DNA from: Mycobacterium sp.
GTDB taxonomy: Bacteria > Actinomycetota > Actinomycetes > Mycobacteriales > Mycobacteriaceae
Assembly (NCBI GenBank): GCA_003987775.1
Contig: RXJD01000031.1
Location: 17,380 to 81,379, forward strand
Direction: 5' to 3'
DNA: 64,000 nucleotides
In this document: positions 17,099-25,849 of the stretch, one piece after another
Position numbering within the stretch: position 1 is the stretch's first letter
How the letters are laid out: each line of letters opens with the position of its first letter
The notes under the pieces: generated by a model
The model's database searches: none
Told to the model about the DNA's origin: nothing
Seen by the model: only the letters and a program-made list of their open reading frames with translations
Position numbers and translations under genes: made by a program

Positions 17099-19458
17099 TG
17101 CCAACCGCGTACCGTGGGGCTGTGCCGAAGACCACCCGCTCCCAGCCCGGACGGCTGAGCAGCCGCTTCTGGCGCCTGCTCGGCGCCTCGACGGAAAAGA
17201 ACCGCAGCCGCTCGATGGCCGTGGTGACCGATGCCGAGGAATTCGACAAGGAAGCCGCAGATCTCAGCGACGAGAAGCTGCGCAAGGCGTCGGGGCTGCT
17301 CAATCTGGACGACCTGGCCGACTCTGCCGACATTCCCCAGTTCCTCGCGATCGCGCGGGAGGCGGCCGAGCGCACCACCGGGCTGCGTCCGTTCGACGTG
17401 CAGTTACTCGGGGCGCTGCGGATGCTGGCCGGCGACGTGATCGAAATGGCCACCGGTGAGGGCAAAACGCTGGCCGGGGCGATCGCGGCAGCGGGCTACG
17501 CGCTGGCGGGACGGCACGTGCACGTGGTGACCATCAACGACTATCTGGCCCGCCGCGACGCGGAGTGGATGGGACCGCTGATCGAGGCGATGGGACTGAC
17601 CGTCGGCTGGATCACCGCCGAATCGACGAGCACGGACCGTAAGGCCGCCTATGACTGCGACGTCACCTACGCCTCGGTCAACGAGATCGGCTTCGACGTG
17701 CTGCGCGACCAGCTGGTCACCGATGTCGACGACCTGGTCTCACCCAATCCCGATGTCGCGCTGATCGACGAGGCGGACTCGGTGCTGGTCGACGAGGCGC
17801 TGGTACCGCTGGTGCTCGCGGGCACCACGCACCGCGAAACACCGCGGCTCGAGATCATCAAACTGGTCGGTCAGCTCGTCCACCACAAGAACGCCGACGA
17901 CTACTTCGCCACCGACGCCGACAGCCGCAATGTGCACCTGACCGAGATGGGCGCCCGCAAGCTCGAGAAGGCCCTCGGCGGCATCGACCTGTACTCCGAG
18001 GAACATGTCGGCACCACGCTCACCGAGATCAACGTCGCCCTGCACGCGCACGTGCTGCTGCAGCGCGACGTCCACTACATCGTGCGCGACGACGCGGTGC
18101 ACCTGATCAATTCCTCCCGCGGCCGCATCGCCCAGCTGCAGCGCTGGCCGGACGGGCTGCAGGCGGCCGTCGAGGCCAAGGAAGGCATCGAGACCACCGA
18201 GACGGGCGAGGTCCTCGACACCATCACGGTGCAGGCCCTGATCAACCGCTACACCACGGTCTGCGGCATGACCGGCACCGCGCTGGCTGCCGGTGAGCAG
18301 CTGCGCCAGTTCTACAAACTCGGGGTGTCGCCGATACCGCCGAACACCCCGAATATCCGCGAGGACGAGTCGGACCGGGTCTACATCACCGCCGCCGCCA
18401 AGAACGACGCGATCGTCGAGCACATCGCCGAGGTGCACGAGACGGGGCAGCCGGTCCTGGTCGGGACCCGCGACGTGGCCGAATCCGAGGACCTCTACGA
18501 GCGGCTGACCAAACGCGGTGTGCCGGCGGTGCTGCTGAACGCCAAGAACGACGCCGAAGAGGCTCAGGTGATCGCCGAGGCCGGTACCTACGGCTCGGTC
18601 ACGGTATCCACACAGATGGCCGGTCGAGGCACCGACATCCGCCTGGGCGGGTCCGACGAGTCCGATCACGACCGCGTCGCCGAGCTGGGCGGACTGCACG
18701 TGGTCGGCACCGGACGGCACCACACCGAGCGCCTGGACAATCAGCTGCGCGGCCGGGCCGGGCGCCAAGGGGACCCGGGCTCGTCGGTGTTCTTCTCGAG
18801 TTGGGAAGACGACGTGGTGGCGGCCAATCTCGACAGCAACAAGCTGCCCACCGAGACCGACGAGGACGGTCGCATCCTGAGTCCCAAGACCAACGCGCTG
18901 CTCGATCATGCGCAGCGCGTCGCCGAGGGCCGCCTGCTCGACGTGCACGCGAACACGTGGCGCTACAACCAGCTCATCGCCCAGCAACGCGCCATTATCG
19001 TCGACCGGCGAAACACTTTGCTGCGCACGCCAACTGCGCGCGAAGAGCTGGAGGAGCTGGCGCCCAAGCGGTACAAGGAGCTGCGCGAGGAGATCTCCGA
19101 GGAACGCCTGGAGAAGATCTGCCGGCTGATCATGCTGTATCACCTCGACCGTGGCTGGGCCGATCACCTGGCGTATCTGGCCGACATCCGCGAGAGCATC
19201 CACCTGCGCGCGCTGGGCCGGCAGAACCCGCTCGACGAGTTCCACCGGATGGCGGTGGACGCGTTCGCGTCGCTGGCCGCCGACGCCATCGAGGCAGCCC
19301 AGCAGACGTTTGAGACGGCGAACATTCTCGAGGACGAGCCGGGCCTGGATCTGTCCAAGCTCGCCCGCCCAACGTCTACGTGGACCTACATGGTCAACGA
19401 CAACCCACTGTCCGACGACACGCTGTCCACGCTGAGCCTGCCCGGCGTCTTCCGCTGA
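17098..19458 (+). CDS. secA2: Accessory preprotein translocase ATPase SecA2
   Basis: SecA2 drives export of a small set of proteins, many of them virulence related, in mycobacteria. The frame gives 786 residues from ATG 17098. An internal GTG at 17122 gives 778 residues starting VPKTTR, the length usually given for M. tuberculosis SecA2, and is a good alternative. Walker [12 protein letters not shown] is near residue 117 and the DEAD-type LIDEAD near 222. Helicase motif [16 protein letters not shown] and [10 protein letters not shown] follow. It is shorter than SecA1 and lacks the C-terminal zinc/SecB linker, as expected. The ATG overlaps the ilvG stop (TGATG). Confidence 0.97.
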   Translation: MPTAYRGAVPKTTRSQPGRLSSRFWRLLGASTEKNRSRSMAVVTDAEEFDKEAADLSDEKLRKASGLLNLDDLADSADIPQFLAIAREAAERTTGLRPFDVQLLGALRMLAGDVIEMATGEGKTLAGAIAAAGYALAGRHVHVVTINDYLARRDAEWMGPLIEAMGLTVGWITAESTSTDRKAAYDCDVTYASVNEIGFDVLRDQLVTDVDDLVSPNPDVALIDEADSVLVDEALVPLVLAGTTHRETPRLEIIKLVGQLVHHKNADDYFATDADSRNVHLTEMGARKLEKALGGIDLYSEEHVGTTLTEINVALHAHVLLQRDVHYIVRDDAVHLINSSRGRIAQLQRWPDGLQAAVEAKEGIETTETGEVLDTITVQALINRYTTVCGMTGTALAAGEQLRQFYKLGVSPIPPNTPNIREDESDRVYITAAAKNDAIVEHIAEVHETGQPVLVGTRDVAESEDLYERLTKRGVPAVLLNAKNDAEEAQVIAEAGTYGSVTVSTQMAGRGTDIRLGGSDESDHDRVAELGGLHVVGTGRHHTERLDNQLRGRAGRQGDPGSSVFFSSWEDDVVAANLDSNKLPTETDEDGRILSPKTNALLDHAQRVAEGRLLDVHANTWRYNQLIAQQRAIIVDRRNTLLRTPTAREELEELAPKRYKELREEISEERLEKICRLIMLYHLDRGWADHLAYLADIRESIHLRALGRQNPLDEFHRMAVDAFASLAADAIEAAQQTFETANILEDEPGLDLSKLARPTSTWTYMVNDNPLSDDTLSTLSLPGVFR

Positions 19459-19496
19459 GTCCCGTCCGCCGTGCGGACCGCCATAGAACGACGCTA

Positions 19497-20099
19497 ATGT
19501 CACGGCACATGGAGCCAGTGCTCGTGCAGAACCGGGTACTGACGGTGCCCAACGTGCTGAGCGTCGTCCGCCTTGGCCTCATCCCGGTCTTCGTCTACCT
19601 CATGCTGGTCACGCACACGCTGAGCTGGGCGGTGGCGATCCTGATGTTCAGCGGGGTCTCGGACTGGGCGGACGGCAAGATCGCCCGCCTGCTCAACCAG
19701 CAGTCGCGGCTGGGCATGCTGCTGGACCCCGCCGTCGACCGGCTCTACATGGTGACCGTGCCGATCGTGTTCGCGATCAGCGGCATCGCCCCGTGGTGGT
19801 TCGTGCTGATGCTGCTGGCCCGCGACGCGGCGCTGGCCGGAACGCTGCCGCTGTTGTGGAGCCGCGGGCTCTCGGCGCTGCCGGTCACCTATGTGGGCAA
19901 GGCCGCGACGTTCGCGCTGATGTCCGGCTTCCCGCTGGTCCTGCTGGGACAGTGGGACGCGCTGTGGAGCCGCGTCGTGCTGGCCTGCGGCTGGGCGTTT
20001 CTCATCTGGGGCCTGTACATGTACTTGTGGGCGTTCGTGCTCTACATCCTGCAGATGGTGCTGGTGATGCGCCGGATGCCGAAGGTCAGGCATGGCTGA
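19497..20099 (+). CDS. pgsA2: CDP-alcohol phosphatidyltransferase PgsA2
   Basis: About 200 residues with several membrane helices. It carries the full CDP-alcohol phosphotransferase motif D-x2-DG-x2-AR-x8-G-x3-D-x3-D, seen as DWADGKIAR followed by GMLLDPAVD. It is the Rv1822 orthologue, annotated as a phosphatidylglycerophosphate synthase; the exact product is not settled because mycobacteria have several paralogues. ATG 19509 (MEPVL) matches the start I recall for Rv1822 and may be the real one. The end overlaps the next gene by 8 bases. Confidence 0.93.
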   Translation: MSRHMEPVLVQNRVLTVPNVLSVVRLGLIPVFVYLMLVTHTLSWAVAILMFSGVSDWADGKIARLLNQQSRLGMLLDPAVDRLYMVTVPIVFAISGIAPWWFVLMLLARDAALAGTLPLLWSRGLSALPVTYVGKAATFALMSGFPLVLLGQWDALWSRVVLACGWAFLIWGLYMYLWAFVLYILQMVLVMRRMPKVRHG

Positions 20100-21018
20100 G
20101 CCGGACCGGCTGCTGGGCGGCTATGACCCCAACGCCGGCTACAGCACGCACGACGCGGCCCGTCCCCAGCGCATCCCGGTGCCGTCGTTGTTGCGCGCGC
20201 TGCTGTCCGAACATCTCGACCCCGGATACGCCGCGGCAGCCGCCGAGCGGGATCGCCGCGCCGAACCCGAGACCGGGCGTGACCGGGCGTTCAGCTGGCT
20301 GTGGCAGGCGCTGGCCGCGACCCTGGTGGCAGCCGTGTTCGCGGCGGCGGTGGCCCAGGCCCGCTCGGTCGCACCCGGGGTGCGCTCTGCGCAGCAACTG
20401 TTGGCCACCAACGTGCGTCTGACGCAGGCGACCGCCACCCGGTTGGCCCAGCAGCGCAGCGCGCTGGCGGCGAAGGTGGATCAGGTGCAGCGCCTCGCTC
20501 TGGCCGACGACGCCGAGGGCCAACGACTGCTGAACAGTCTGGACGCGCTCAGCCTGGCGGCGGCCAGCACGCCGGTGACCGGCCCGGGCCTGACGCTGAC
20601 GGTGACCGACCCCGGCGCCGGCCCCAATCTGTCCGATGCGTCCAAGCAACGGGTGAGCGGCAGTCAGCAGATCATCCTCGACCGTGACCTGCAACTCGTC
20701 GTGAATTCGTTGTGGGCCAGTGGCGCCGAGGCCATCTCGGTCGACGGAGCCCGGATCGGGCCGAACGTGACCATCCGGCAGGCCGGGGGAGCGATTCTGG
20801 TCGACAACAACCCGACCACAAGTCCGTACACCATCCTGGCGGTCGGGCCATCGAAGGCGATGCGGGACACCTTCGATCGCAGCCCCGGACTGCGTCGGCT
20901 TAGGCTGCTGGAGGCCTCCTACGGGGTAGGCGTCAACGTGAACCTCGGCGAGAGTCTGGCGCTGCCCGCCGGAGCGATCCGGGACGTCAAGTTCGCCAGA
21001 GAGATTGGGCCCAAGTGA
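20092..21018 (+). CDS. DUF881 membrane-anchored protein (Rv1823-like)
   Basis: The 308-residue protein has a cytoplasmic N-terminus and one membrane helix near residues 70-90 ([19 protein letters not shown]). A coiled-coil-prone segment and a DUF881 domain of the secreted or cell-wall side follow. The DUF881-sbp-DUF881 arrangement is conserved in actinobacteria next to pgsA2 and upstream of gcvH/garA. In Gram-positives DUF881 proteins are linked to division and stationary-phase development, but the biochemical role is unknown. It overlaps both neighbours, indicating one operon. Confidence 0.88.
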   Translation: MAEPDRLLGGYDPNAGYSTHDAARPQRIPVPSLLRALLSEHLDPGYAAAAAERDRRAEPETGRDRAFSWLWQALAATLVAAVFAAAVAQARSVAPGVRSAQQLLATNVRLTQATATRLAQQRSALAAKVDQVQRLALADDAEGQRLLNSLDALSLAAASTPVTGPGLTLTVTDPGAGPNLSDASKQRVSGSQQIILDRDLQLVVNSLWASGAEAISVDGARIGPNVTIRQAGGAILVDNNPTTSPYTILAVGPSKAMRDTFDRSPGLRRLRLLEASYGVGVNVNLGESLALPAGAIRDVKFAREIGPK

Positions 21019-21347
21019 TCGGTATCGCCGCGCTCGTGATCGGCATCGTGCTGGGATTGGTGTTCCATCCCAGCGTGCCCGAGGTCATCCAGCCGTATCT
21101 GCCGATTGCGGTGGTCGCCGCGCTGGATGCGGTATTCGGCGGGCTGCGCGCCTACCTGGAACGCATCTTCGACCCCAAGGTCTTCGTCGTCTCGTTCGTG
21201 TTCAATGTGCTGGTCGCCGCATTGATCGTCTACGTCGGCGACCAATTGGGCGTCGGCACCCAGCTGTCGACGGCAATCATCGTGGTGCTGGGAATCCGGA
21301 TCTTCGGCAATGCGGCCGCGCTGCGCCGCCGGCTGTTCGGGGCGTGA
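21015..21347 (+). CDS. sbp: Small basic membrane protein Sbp (DUF1290)
   Basis: The 110-residue product has about three membrane helices and the conserved DUF1290 core [20 protein letters not shown]. The C-terminus is basic (RRRLFGA). It matches Rv1824, the small basic protein that is co-located with DUF881 proteins across Gram-positives and with ftsA/ftsZ regions in Bacillus. The start GTG overlaps the previous stop by 4 bases. The role is unknown; linkage to envelope or division functions is by association. Confidence 0.9.
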   Translation: MIGIAALVIGIVLGLVFHPSVPEVIQPYLPIAVVAALDAVFGGLRAYLERIFDPKVFVVSFVFNVLVAALIVYVGDQLGVGTQLSTAIIVVLGIRIFGNAAALRRRLFGA

Positions 21348-21360
21348 CGGAGTGGCTGAG

Positions 21361-22206
21361 ATGGAACCCGGTCCGCCCGGTCCCGAAGAAAAACCCGAAG
21401 AGAAACCCGAGAAACCCGACAAGTCGGCACACCGCGGACGTCACGAACTTCCGGCCGACCGCCCCCGGCGCGAGATTGTGCGCCGGACGGGTCTGCGGGC
21501 GACGCTGACCGCCGGTAGGTCCCGACTCGTGTTCGGCACTCTGGCGGTGCTGCTCTGCCTGGTCCTGGGCATCGCGATCGTCACGCAGGTGCGTCAGAAC
21601 GAATCCGGCGACTCGCTGGAAACCGCTCGTCCCGCAGACCTGTTGGTGCTGCTCGACTCGCTGCGGCAGCGCGAGGCGACGCTGAGCACCGAAGTGGCCG
21701 ACCTGCAGAACACCCTTAATGCGTTGCAGGCCTCCGGAAACACCGATCAGGCCGCGATCGAAAGCGCACAGGCCAGGTTGGCCGCTCTGTCGATCCTGGC
21801 CGGTGCGGTCGGGGCCACCGGTCCCGGCGTGACGATGAAGATCGACGATCCCGGTCCGGGGGTGGCGCCAGAAGTGATGCTCGACGTGATCAACGAGCTG
21901 CGAGCAGCCGGCGCCGAGGCGATCGAGATCAACGACACCCGCCAGTCCGTGCGAGTCGGCGTGGACACCTGGGTCACCGGCTCGGCGGGTGCCCTTACCA
22001 TCGACAGCAAGTCGTTCTCCCCTCCGTATTCGATTCTGGCGATTGGTGATCCGCCCACGCTGGCCGCCGCGATGAATATTCCGGGTGGGGCAGAGGACAG
22101 CGTGAAACGAGTGGGCGGACGCATGTCGGTACAGCAGTCCGACCGCGTCGAAGTGACCACCTTGCGGCAACCAAAACAGCACCAATACGCTCAGCCCGGC
22201 AAGTGA
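21361..22206 (+). CDS. DUF881 membrane-anchored protein (Rv1825-like)
   Basis: A 281-residue protein with a Pro/Glu/Lys-rich N-terminus (EEKPEEKPEKPDK). One membrane helix follows near residues 55-78 (LVFGTLAVLLCLVLGIAIV), then a coiled-coil segment and a DUF881 domain. It is a paralogue of the protein two genes upstream. ATG 21361 is chosen because GGAG (21349-21352) is 8 bases upstream; GTG 21352 is possible. Rv1825 is the equivalent in H37Rv. Confidence 0.88.
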   Translation: MEPGPPGPEEKPEEKPEKPDKSAHRGRHELPADRPRREIVRRTGLRATLTAGRSRLVFGTLAVLLCLVLGIAIVTQVRQNESGDSLETARPADLLVLLDSLRQREATLSTEVADLQNTLNALQASGNTDQAAIESAQARLAALSILAGAVGATGPGVTMKIDDPGPGVAPEVMLDVINELRAAGAEAIEINDTRQSVRVGVDTWVTGSAGALTIDSKSFSPPYSILAIGDPPTLAAAMNIPGGAEDSVKRVGGRMSVQQSDRVEVTTLRQPKQHQYAQPGK

Positions 22207-22233
22207 ACCACCCCCGACCAGAACAGGATCACC

Positions 22234-22638
22234 GTGACCGATATCCCGTCCGATCTGCACTACACCACCGAACACGAGTGGGTTCGCCGCAGCGCGGAAG
22301 ACACCGTCCGGGTCGGGATCACCGATTTCGCCCAGTCGGCGCTGGGTGACGTCGTCTTCGTGCAGTTGCCCGACGTGGGGGCCGAGCTCAGTGCCGGCGA
22401 TTCCTTCGGCGAGGTGGAGTCGACGAAATCGGTGTCGGATCTGTACGCGCCGATCGCGGGCAAGGTGTCCGCGGTCAACGGGGATCTTGAAAGCACGCCG
22501 CAGCTGCTGAACTCCGACCCCTACGGCGAAGGCTGGTTGCTGGAACTCCAGGTGGACAGCGCCGGCGTCGCCGGACTGGACGAGGCGATCGCCGGGCTGC
22601 TCGACGCTGAGGCGTACCGCGGCACTCTCACCGAATGA
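22234..22638 (+). CDS. gcvH: Glycine cleavage system H protein
   Basis: The 134-residue lipoyl carrier of the glycine cleavage system shuttles the aminomethyl group between P, T and L proteins. The lipoylated Lys is K65 in EVESTKSVSD. The start is GTG at 22234. The partner gcvB (P protein) is 3.2 kb downstream with its own glycine riboswitch, while gcvT is not in the window. It is 27 bases after the DUF881 gene, so it may be read from the same operon. No riboswitch was seen in front of gcvH. Confidence 0.97.
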   Translation: MTDIPSDLHYTTEHEWVRRSAEDTVRVGITDFAQSALGDVVFVQLPDVGAELSAGDSFGEVESTKSVSDLYAPIAGKVSAVNGDLESTPQLLNSDPYGEGWLLELQVDSAGVAGLDEAIAGLLDAEAYRGTLTE

Positions 22639-22893
22639 GAGTTGCTAAGGTCCGAATGCGTTGCGAGGCAGGATCCTGGACGAGTCGGGGGATTCGGCAG
22701 GTCTAGGAGAAGCCGGGATGTCGGGCTTAGGATCCTGCAGGGGTCGGCACACGGCCGACCCGTGCGCGGTACGGTCGAGACATCAGTTATTTCAAGCAGT
22801 GGACAGCAGCGCAGTACAAGCGGTAGATCCGAGTGGGCGACCGGCCGAACGGCCCGGTCAGAGAACGCCACAGCGGCCAGTGAGGAGCAGCGG

Positions 22894-23364
22894 GTGACGG
22901 ACATGGATAACGACCAGAGTGACGAAGTCACGGTGGAGACGACCTCGGTCTTCCGCGCCGACTTCCTCAACGAACTGGACGCGCCCACTCAGTCGGGTAC
23001 CGAGAGTTCGGTGTCCGGGGTGGAGGGACTCCCCGCGGGCTCGGCGTTGCTGGTCGTCAAACGCGGGCCCAACGCCGGGTCGCGCTTCCTGCTGGACCAG
23101 GCCATCACCTCGGCGGGCCGGCATCCCGACAGCGACATCTTCCTCGATGACGTGACCGTGAGCCGCCGGCACGCCGAATTCCGTTTGGAAGGCGGCGAGT
23201 TCAACGTCGTCGATGTGGGCAGCCTGAACGGCACCTACGTCAATCGCGAGCCGGTGGACTCCGCCGTGCTGGCCAACGGTGACGAGGTTCAGATCGGCAA
23301 GTTCCGCCTGGTGTTTCTGACCGGCCCCAAGGGTGACGACGACGGGGGATCCGGAGGCCAGTGA
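22894..23364 (+). CDS. garA: FHA-domain metabolic regulator GarA
   Basis: A 156-residue forkhead-associated protein. The N-terminal VETTSVF carries the adjacent Thr residues T16/T17 that PknG and PknB phosphorylate in the family. The FHA domain (about residues 65-130) includes GRHPDSD, SRRHAEF and [11 protein letters not shown]. Unphosphorylated GarA binds and tunes 2-oxoglutarate dehydrogenase and glutamate enzymes at the TCA/nitrogen branch point. GTG 22894 is chosen because GAGGAG is 6 bases upstream; ATG 22903 is the alternative. The 255 bases before it contain no gene that I can support. Confidence 0.97.
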   Translation: MTDMDNDQSDEVTVETTSVFRADFLNELDAPTQSGTESSVSGVEGLPAGSALLVVKRGPNAGSRFLLDQAITSAGRHPDSDIFLDDVTVSRRHAEFRLEGGEFNVVDVGSLNGTYVNREPVDSAVLANGDEVQIGKFRLVFLTGPKGDDDGGSGGQ

Positions 23365-24101
23365 CCGCGCCCGATAGCCCTGCGCTCGCCGGGATGTCGA
23401 TCGGGGCGGTCCTGGACCTGCTGCGACCGGACTTCCCCGACGTCACAATCTCCAAGATTCGTTTCCTGGAGGCCGAAGGGCTGGTGACGCCACAGCGTGC
23501 GGCGTCGGGTTATCGGAGGTTCACCGCCTACGACTGTGCGCGACTGCGCTTCATCCTCACCGCACAGCGGGACCACTATCTGCCGTTGAAGGTGATCCGG
23601 GCTCAGCTGGACGCCCTGCCCGACGGAGAACTGCCGACAGTCGGATCTCCCTACGGAGTACCGCGATTGGTGTCGGTGGCCGACGGCGCCGGATCCGAGG
23701 CGGCCGCCGCCGATGCGGTGGCGCCCACCCGTGTCCGGCTCAGTCGCGAAGACCTGCTGGAACGCTCGGGGGTCGACGGCGAGCTGCTGACCGCCCTGTT
23801 GAAAGCCGGCGTGATCACCACCGGGCCGGCCGGTTTCTTCGACGAACACGCCGTGGTGATTCTCCAATGTGCACGGGCGCTGGCCGATTACGGCGTCGAG
23901 CCCAGGCATCTGCGGGCGTTCCGTTCTGCGGCCGACCGGCAGTCGGACCTGATCGCCCAGATCGCCGGTCCGCTGGTCAAAGCCGACAAGGCCGGTGCCC
24001 GCGACCGTGCCGACGACTTGGCACGAGAGGTCGCCGCACTCGCTATCACGTTGCACACCTCACTGATCAAGTCCGCCGTTCGCGACGTACTGCACCGCTG
24101 A
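23361..24101 (+). CDS. MerR-family transcriptional regulator (Rv1828-like)
   Basis: A 246-residue regulator with an N-terminal winged helix typical of MerR proteins ([20 protein letters not shown] then RFLEAEGLV and GYRRF). A long C-terminal effector/dimer region lacks the Cys set of metal sensors. It is coupled to garA by a GTGA overlap. In H37Rv the same order garA-Rv1828 is kept. The ligand is unknown. Confidence 0.92.
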   Translation: MTAPDSPALAGMSIGAVLDLLRPDFPDVTISKIRFLEAEGLVTPQRAASGYRRFTAYDCARLRFILTAQRDHYLPLKVIRAQLDALPDGELPTVGSPYGVPRLVSVADGAGSEAAAADAVAPTRVRLSREDLLERSGVDGELLTALLKAGVITTGPAGFFDEHAVVILQCARALADYGVEPRHLRAFRSAADRQSDLIAQIAGPLVKADKAGARDRADDLAREVAALAITLHTSLIKSAVRDVLHR

Positions 24102-24173
24102 GGACTAGACTTCGTTCGACAGCTGGTATTCGGCGAATTGAGTCACTGCAGCGCGTGCGGAGGGCAGACACAG

Positions 24174-24668
24174 ATGGGTGAAGTTCGTGTTGTCGGCATT
24201 CGCGTCGAGCAGCCCCAGAACCAGCCGGTGCTGTTGCTGCGCGAGGCAAACGGTGACCGCTACCTGCCGATCTGGATCGGCCAGTCGGAGGCTGCGGCCA
24301 TCGCGCTCGAACAGCAGGGCGTGGAGCCGCCCCGGCCGCTGACTCATGATCTGATCAGGGATCTGATTGCCGCGCTTGGGCATTCGCTCAAGGAGGTGCG
24401 CATCGTCGATCTGCAGGAAGGCACCTTCTACGCCGACCTGATCTTCGATCGCGACATCAAGGTGTCGGCGCGGCCGTCCGACTCGGTGGCTATCGCCCTG
24501 CGGGTGGGTGTGCCGATCTACGTCGAGGAGGACGTGCTCGCGCAGGCCGGTCTGTTGATTCCGGACGAGGGCGACGAAGAGGCCAGCAGCGCGGTCCGCG
24601 AGGACGAGGTGGAGAAATTCAAGGAGTTTCTCGACAGCGTCTCCCCGGACGACTTCAAGGCCACCTGA
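24174..24668 (+). CDS. DUF151 bifunctional nuclease family protein (Rv1829-like)
   Basis: The 164-residue protein is a complete DUF151/BFN domain (PVLLLREANGDRYLPIWIGQSEA and RPSDSVAIALRVGVPIYV) with an acidic C-terminus. The family has reported nuclease activity in plants and is widely conserved in actinobacteria and Thermotoga, but the bacterial role is unclear. ATG 24174 (MGEVRVVG) follows a GGAGGG sequence and gives the usual length. Confidence 0.92.
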   Translation: MGEVRVVGIRVEQPQNQPVLLLREANGDRYLPIWIGQSEAAAIALEQQGVEPPRPLTHDLIRDLIAALGHSLKEVRIVDLQEGTFYADLIFDRDIKVSARPSDSVAIALRVGVPIYVEEDVLAQAGLLIPDEGDEEASSAVREDEVEKFKEFLDSVSPDDFKAT

Positions 24669-24932
24669 CCGGTAGTCGCCCGTGTCCGCCGGATACCCCC
24701 CGGATATCACGGATGCGTCTCATATCACACAACGGATTGTCGACACGCCTGGCAGATATCACCGACTCATCCGAGTGGCAGCCATACTTTGTTGACGAGT
24801 TGATGATCGACCACAGCACAGCAGCCACCGAACAGCGTATGCTCTCTAACACTCGCACCTGAGATAACGTGGCTGTTGGGGCAGCCAGTGCCGCAGCTAG
24901 TGACAACAGCGCGATCGGCGAGAGGACGCACC

Positions 24933-25556
24933 GTGAGCGAGCAGCCACGTCAAGGACAGCTGGATCTTGCTGACCACCCGGCCACCGCGCCGAAAGGCAA
25001 CGTCAAACCGGCCGAACCCGTGCAGCCCGGACTATTCCCGGACGATTCGGTGCCCGACGAGCTGGTCGGTTACCGCGGACCGAGCGCCTGTCAGATCGCC
25101 GGGATCACGTACCGCCAGCTCGATTACTGGGCCCGTACCTCGTTGGTGGTGCCCTCCATCCGCAGCGCAGCCGGATCGGGCAGTCAGCGCCTCTACTCGT
25201 TCAAGGACATCCTGGTACTCAAGATCGTCAAGCGGCTGCTGGACACCGGGATCTCGCTGCACAACATCCGCGTTGCCGTCGATCACCTGCGCCAGCGCGG
25301 CGTGCAGGACCTGGCCAACATCACCCTGTTCTCCGACGGCACCAGCGTGTACGAGTGCACCTCGGCGGAGGAGGTCGTCGACCTGCTGCAGGGTGGCCAG
25401 GGCGTGTTCGGCATCGCCGTCTCCGGCGCGATGCGCGAGCTGACCGGCGTCATCGCCGACTTCCCCGGTGAGCGGGCCGACGGCGGCGAGTCGATCGCCG
25501 CACCCGAGGACGAACTGGCCTCCCGTCGCAAACACCGCGACCGCAAGATCGGCTAG
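24933..25556 (+). CDS. resR: MerR-family regulator (Rv1830 / ResR-like)
   Basis: The 207-residue protein has a MerR-type winged helix (residues ~45-115: GITYRQLDYWARTSLV and GSQRLYSFKDILVLKIVK) and a C-terminal dimerisation/effector region. It is the Rv1830 orthologue. Rv1830 variants in clinical M. tuberculosis were linked to faster recovery after drug exposure, hence the name resR. GTG 24933 is used, with AGAGGA about 6 bases upstream. The 264 bases before the gene contain no other gene. The next element is the glycine riboswitch. Confidence 0.9.
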   Translation: MSEQPRQGQLDLADHPATAPKGNVKPAEPVQPGLFPDDSVPDELVGYRGPSACQIAGITYRQLDYWARTSLVVPSIRSAAGSGSQRLYSFKDILVLKIVKRLLDTGISLHNIRVAVDHLRQRGVQDLANITLFSDGTSVYECTSAEEVVDLLQGGQGVFGIAVSGAMRELTGVIADFPGERADGGESIAAPEDELASRRKHRDRKIG

Positions 25557-25593
25557 CTGCCCCATAGGGCGTAAACTGGACCCTGCATCGCAC

Positions 25594-25806
25594 TCGCGCG
25601 GGAGAGTTCTGTGGCCGCCAGCTACAGACGCCGAAGGAGCAATACCTCTCCGTCAACCTCTCAGGCACCCGGACCGCCCGAGCTAACGATGCCTCTGGAA
25701 AGCGGCTCGACCGGGCACCGGTCATCAAACAGAGCCCGCCGATGGGGAAAGGCGCCGCACGCGCCGAATCTCTCAGGCGCCCGCCATACGGGTGAAGACA
25801 GAGGGA
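25594..25806 (+). ncRNA. Tandem glycine riboswitch upstream of gcvB
   Basis: The first aptamer shows the gly-riboswitch landmarks in order: GCGGGAGAG (about 25597), GCCGAAGGAGCAA (about 25630), CTCTCAGGCA, GGACCG, then CTCTGGAAAGC. The second aptamer follows in tandem: GATGGGGAAAGGCGCC, GCGCCGAAT, CTCTCAGGCG and the closing GACAGAGGG near 25797-25805. Its P3 arm is reduced and its purine-rich core differs from the first. Tandem aptamers bind glycine and usually switch the glycine cleavage genes on. gcvB starts 44 bases after the second aptamer. No poly-T terminator is seen, so control may be at translation. Confidence 0.92.
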
Positions 25807-25849
25807 GAGGGCCCCGTCTTCAGTGGTGCCCTACGTCAGGAGAGTTCGC

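Noticed and set aside
17740-19503. 587-residue minus-strand frame opposite secA2
   Set aside because: Shadow of secA2, which has complete helicase motifs; the antisense product is low complexity with no domain.
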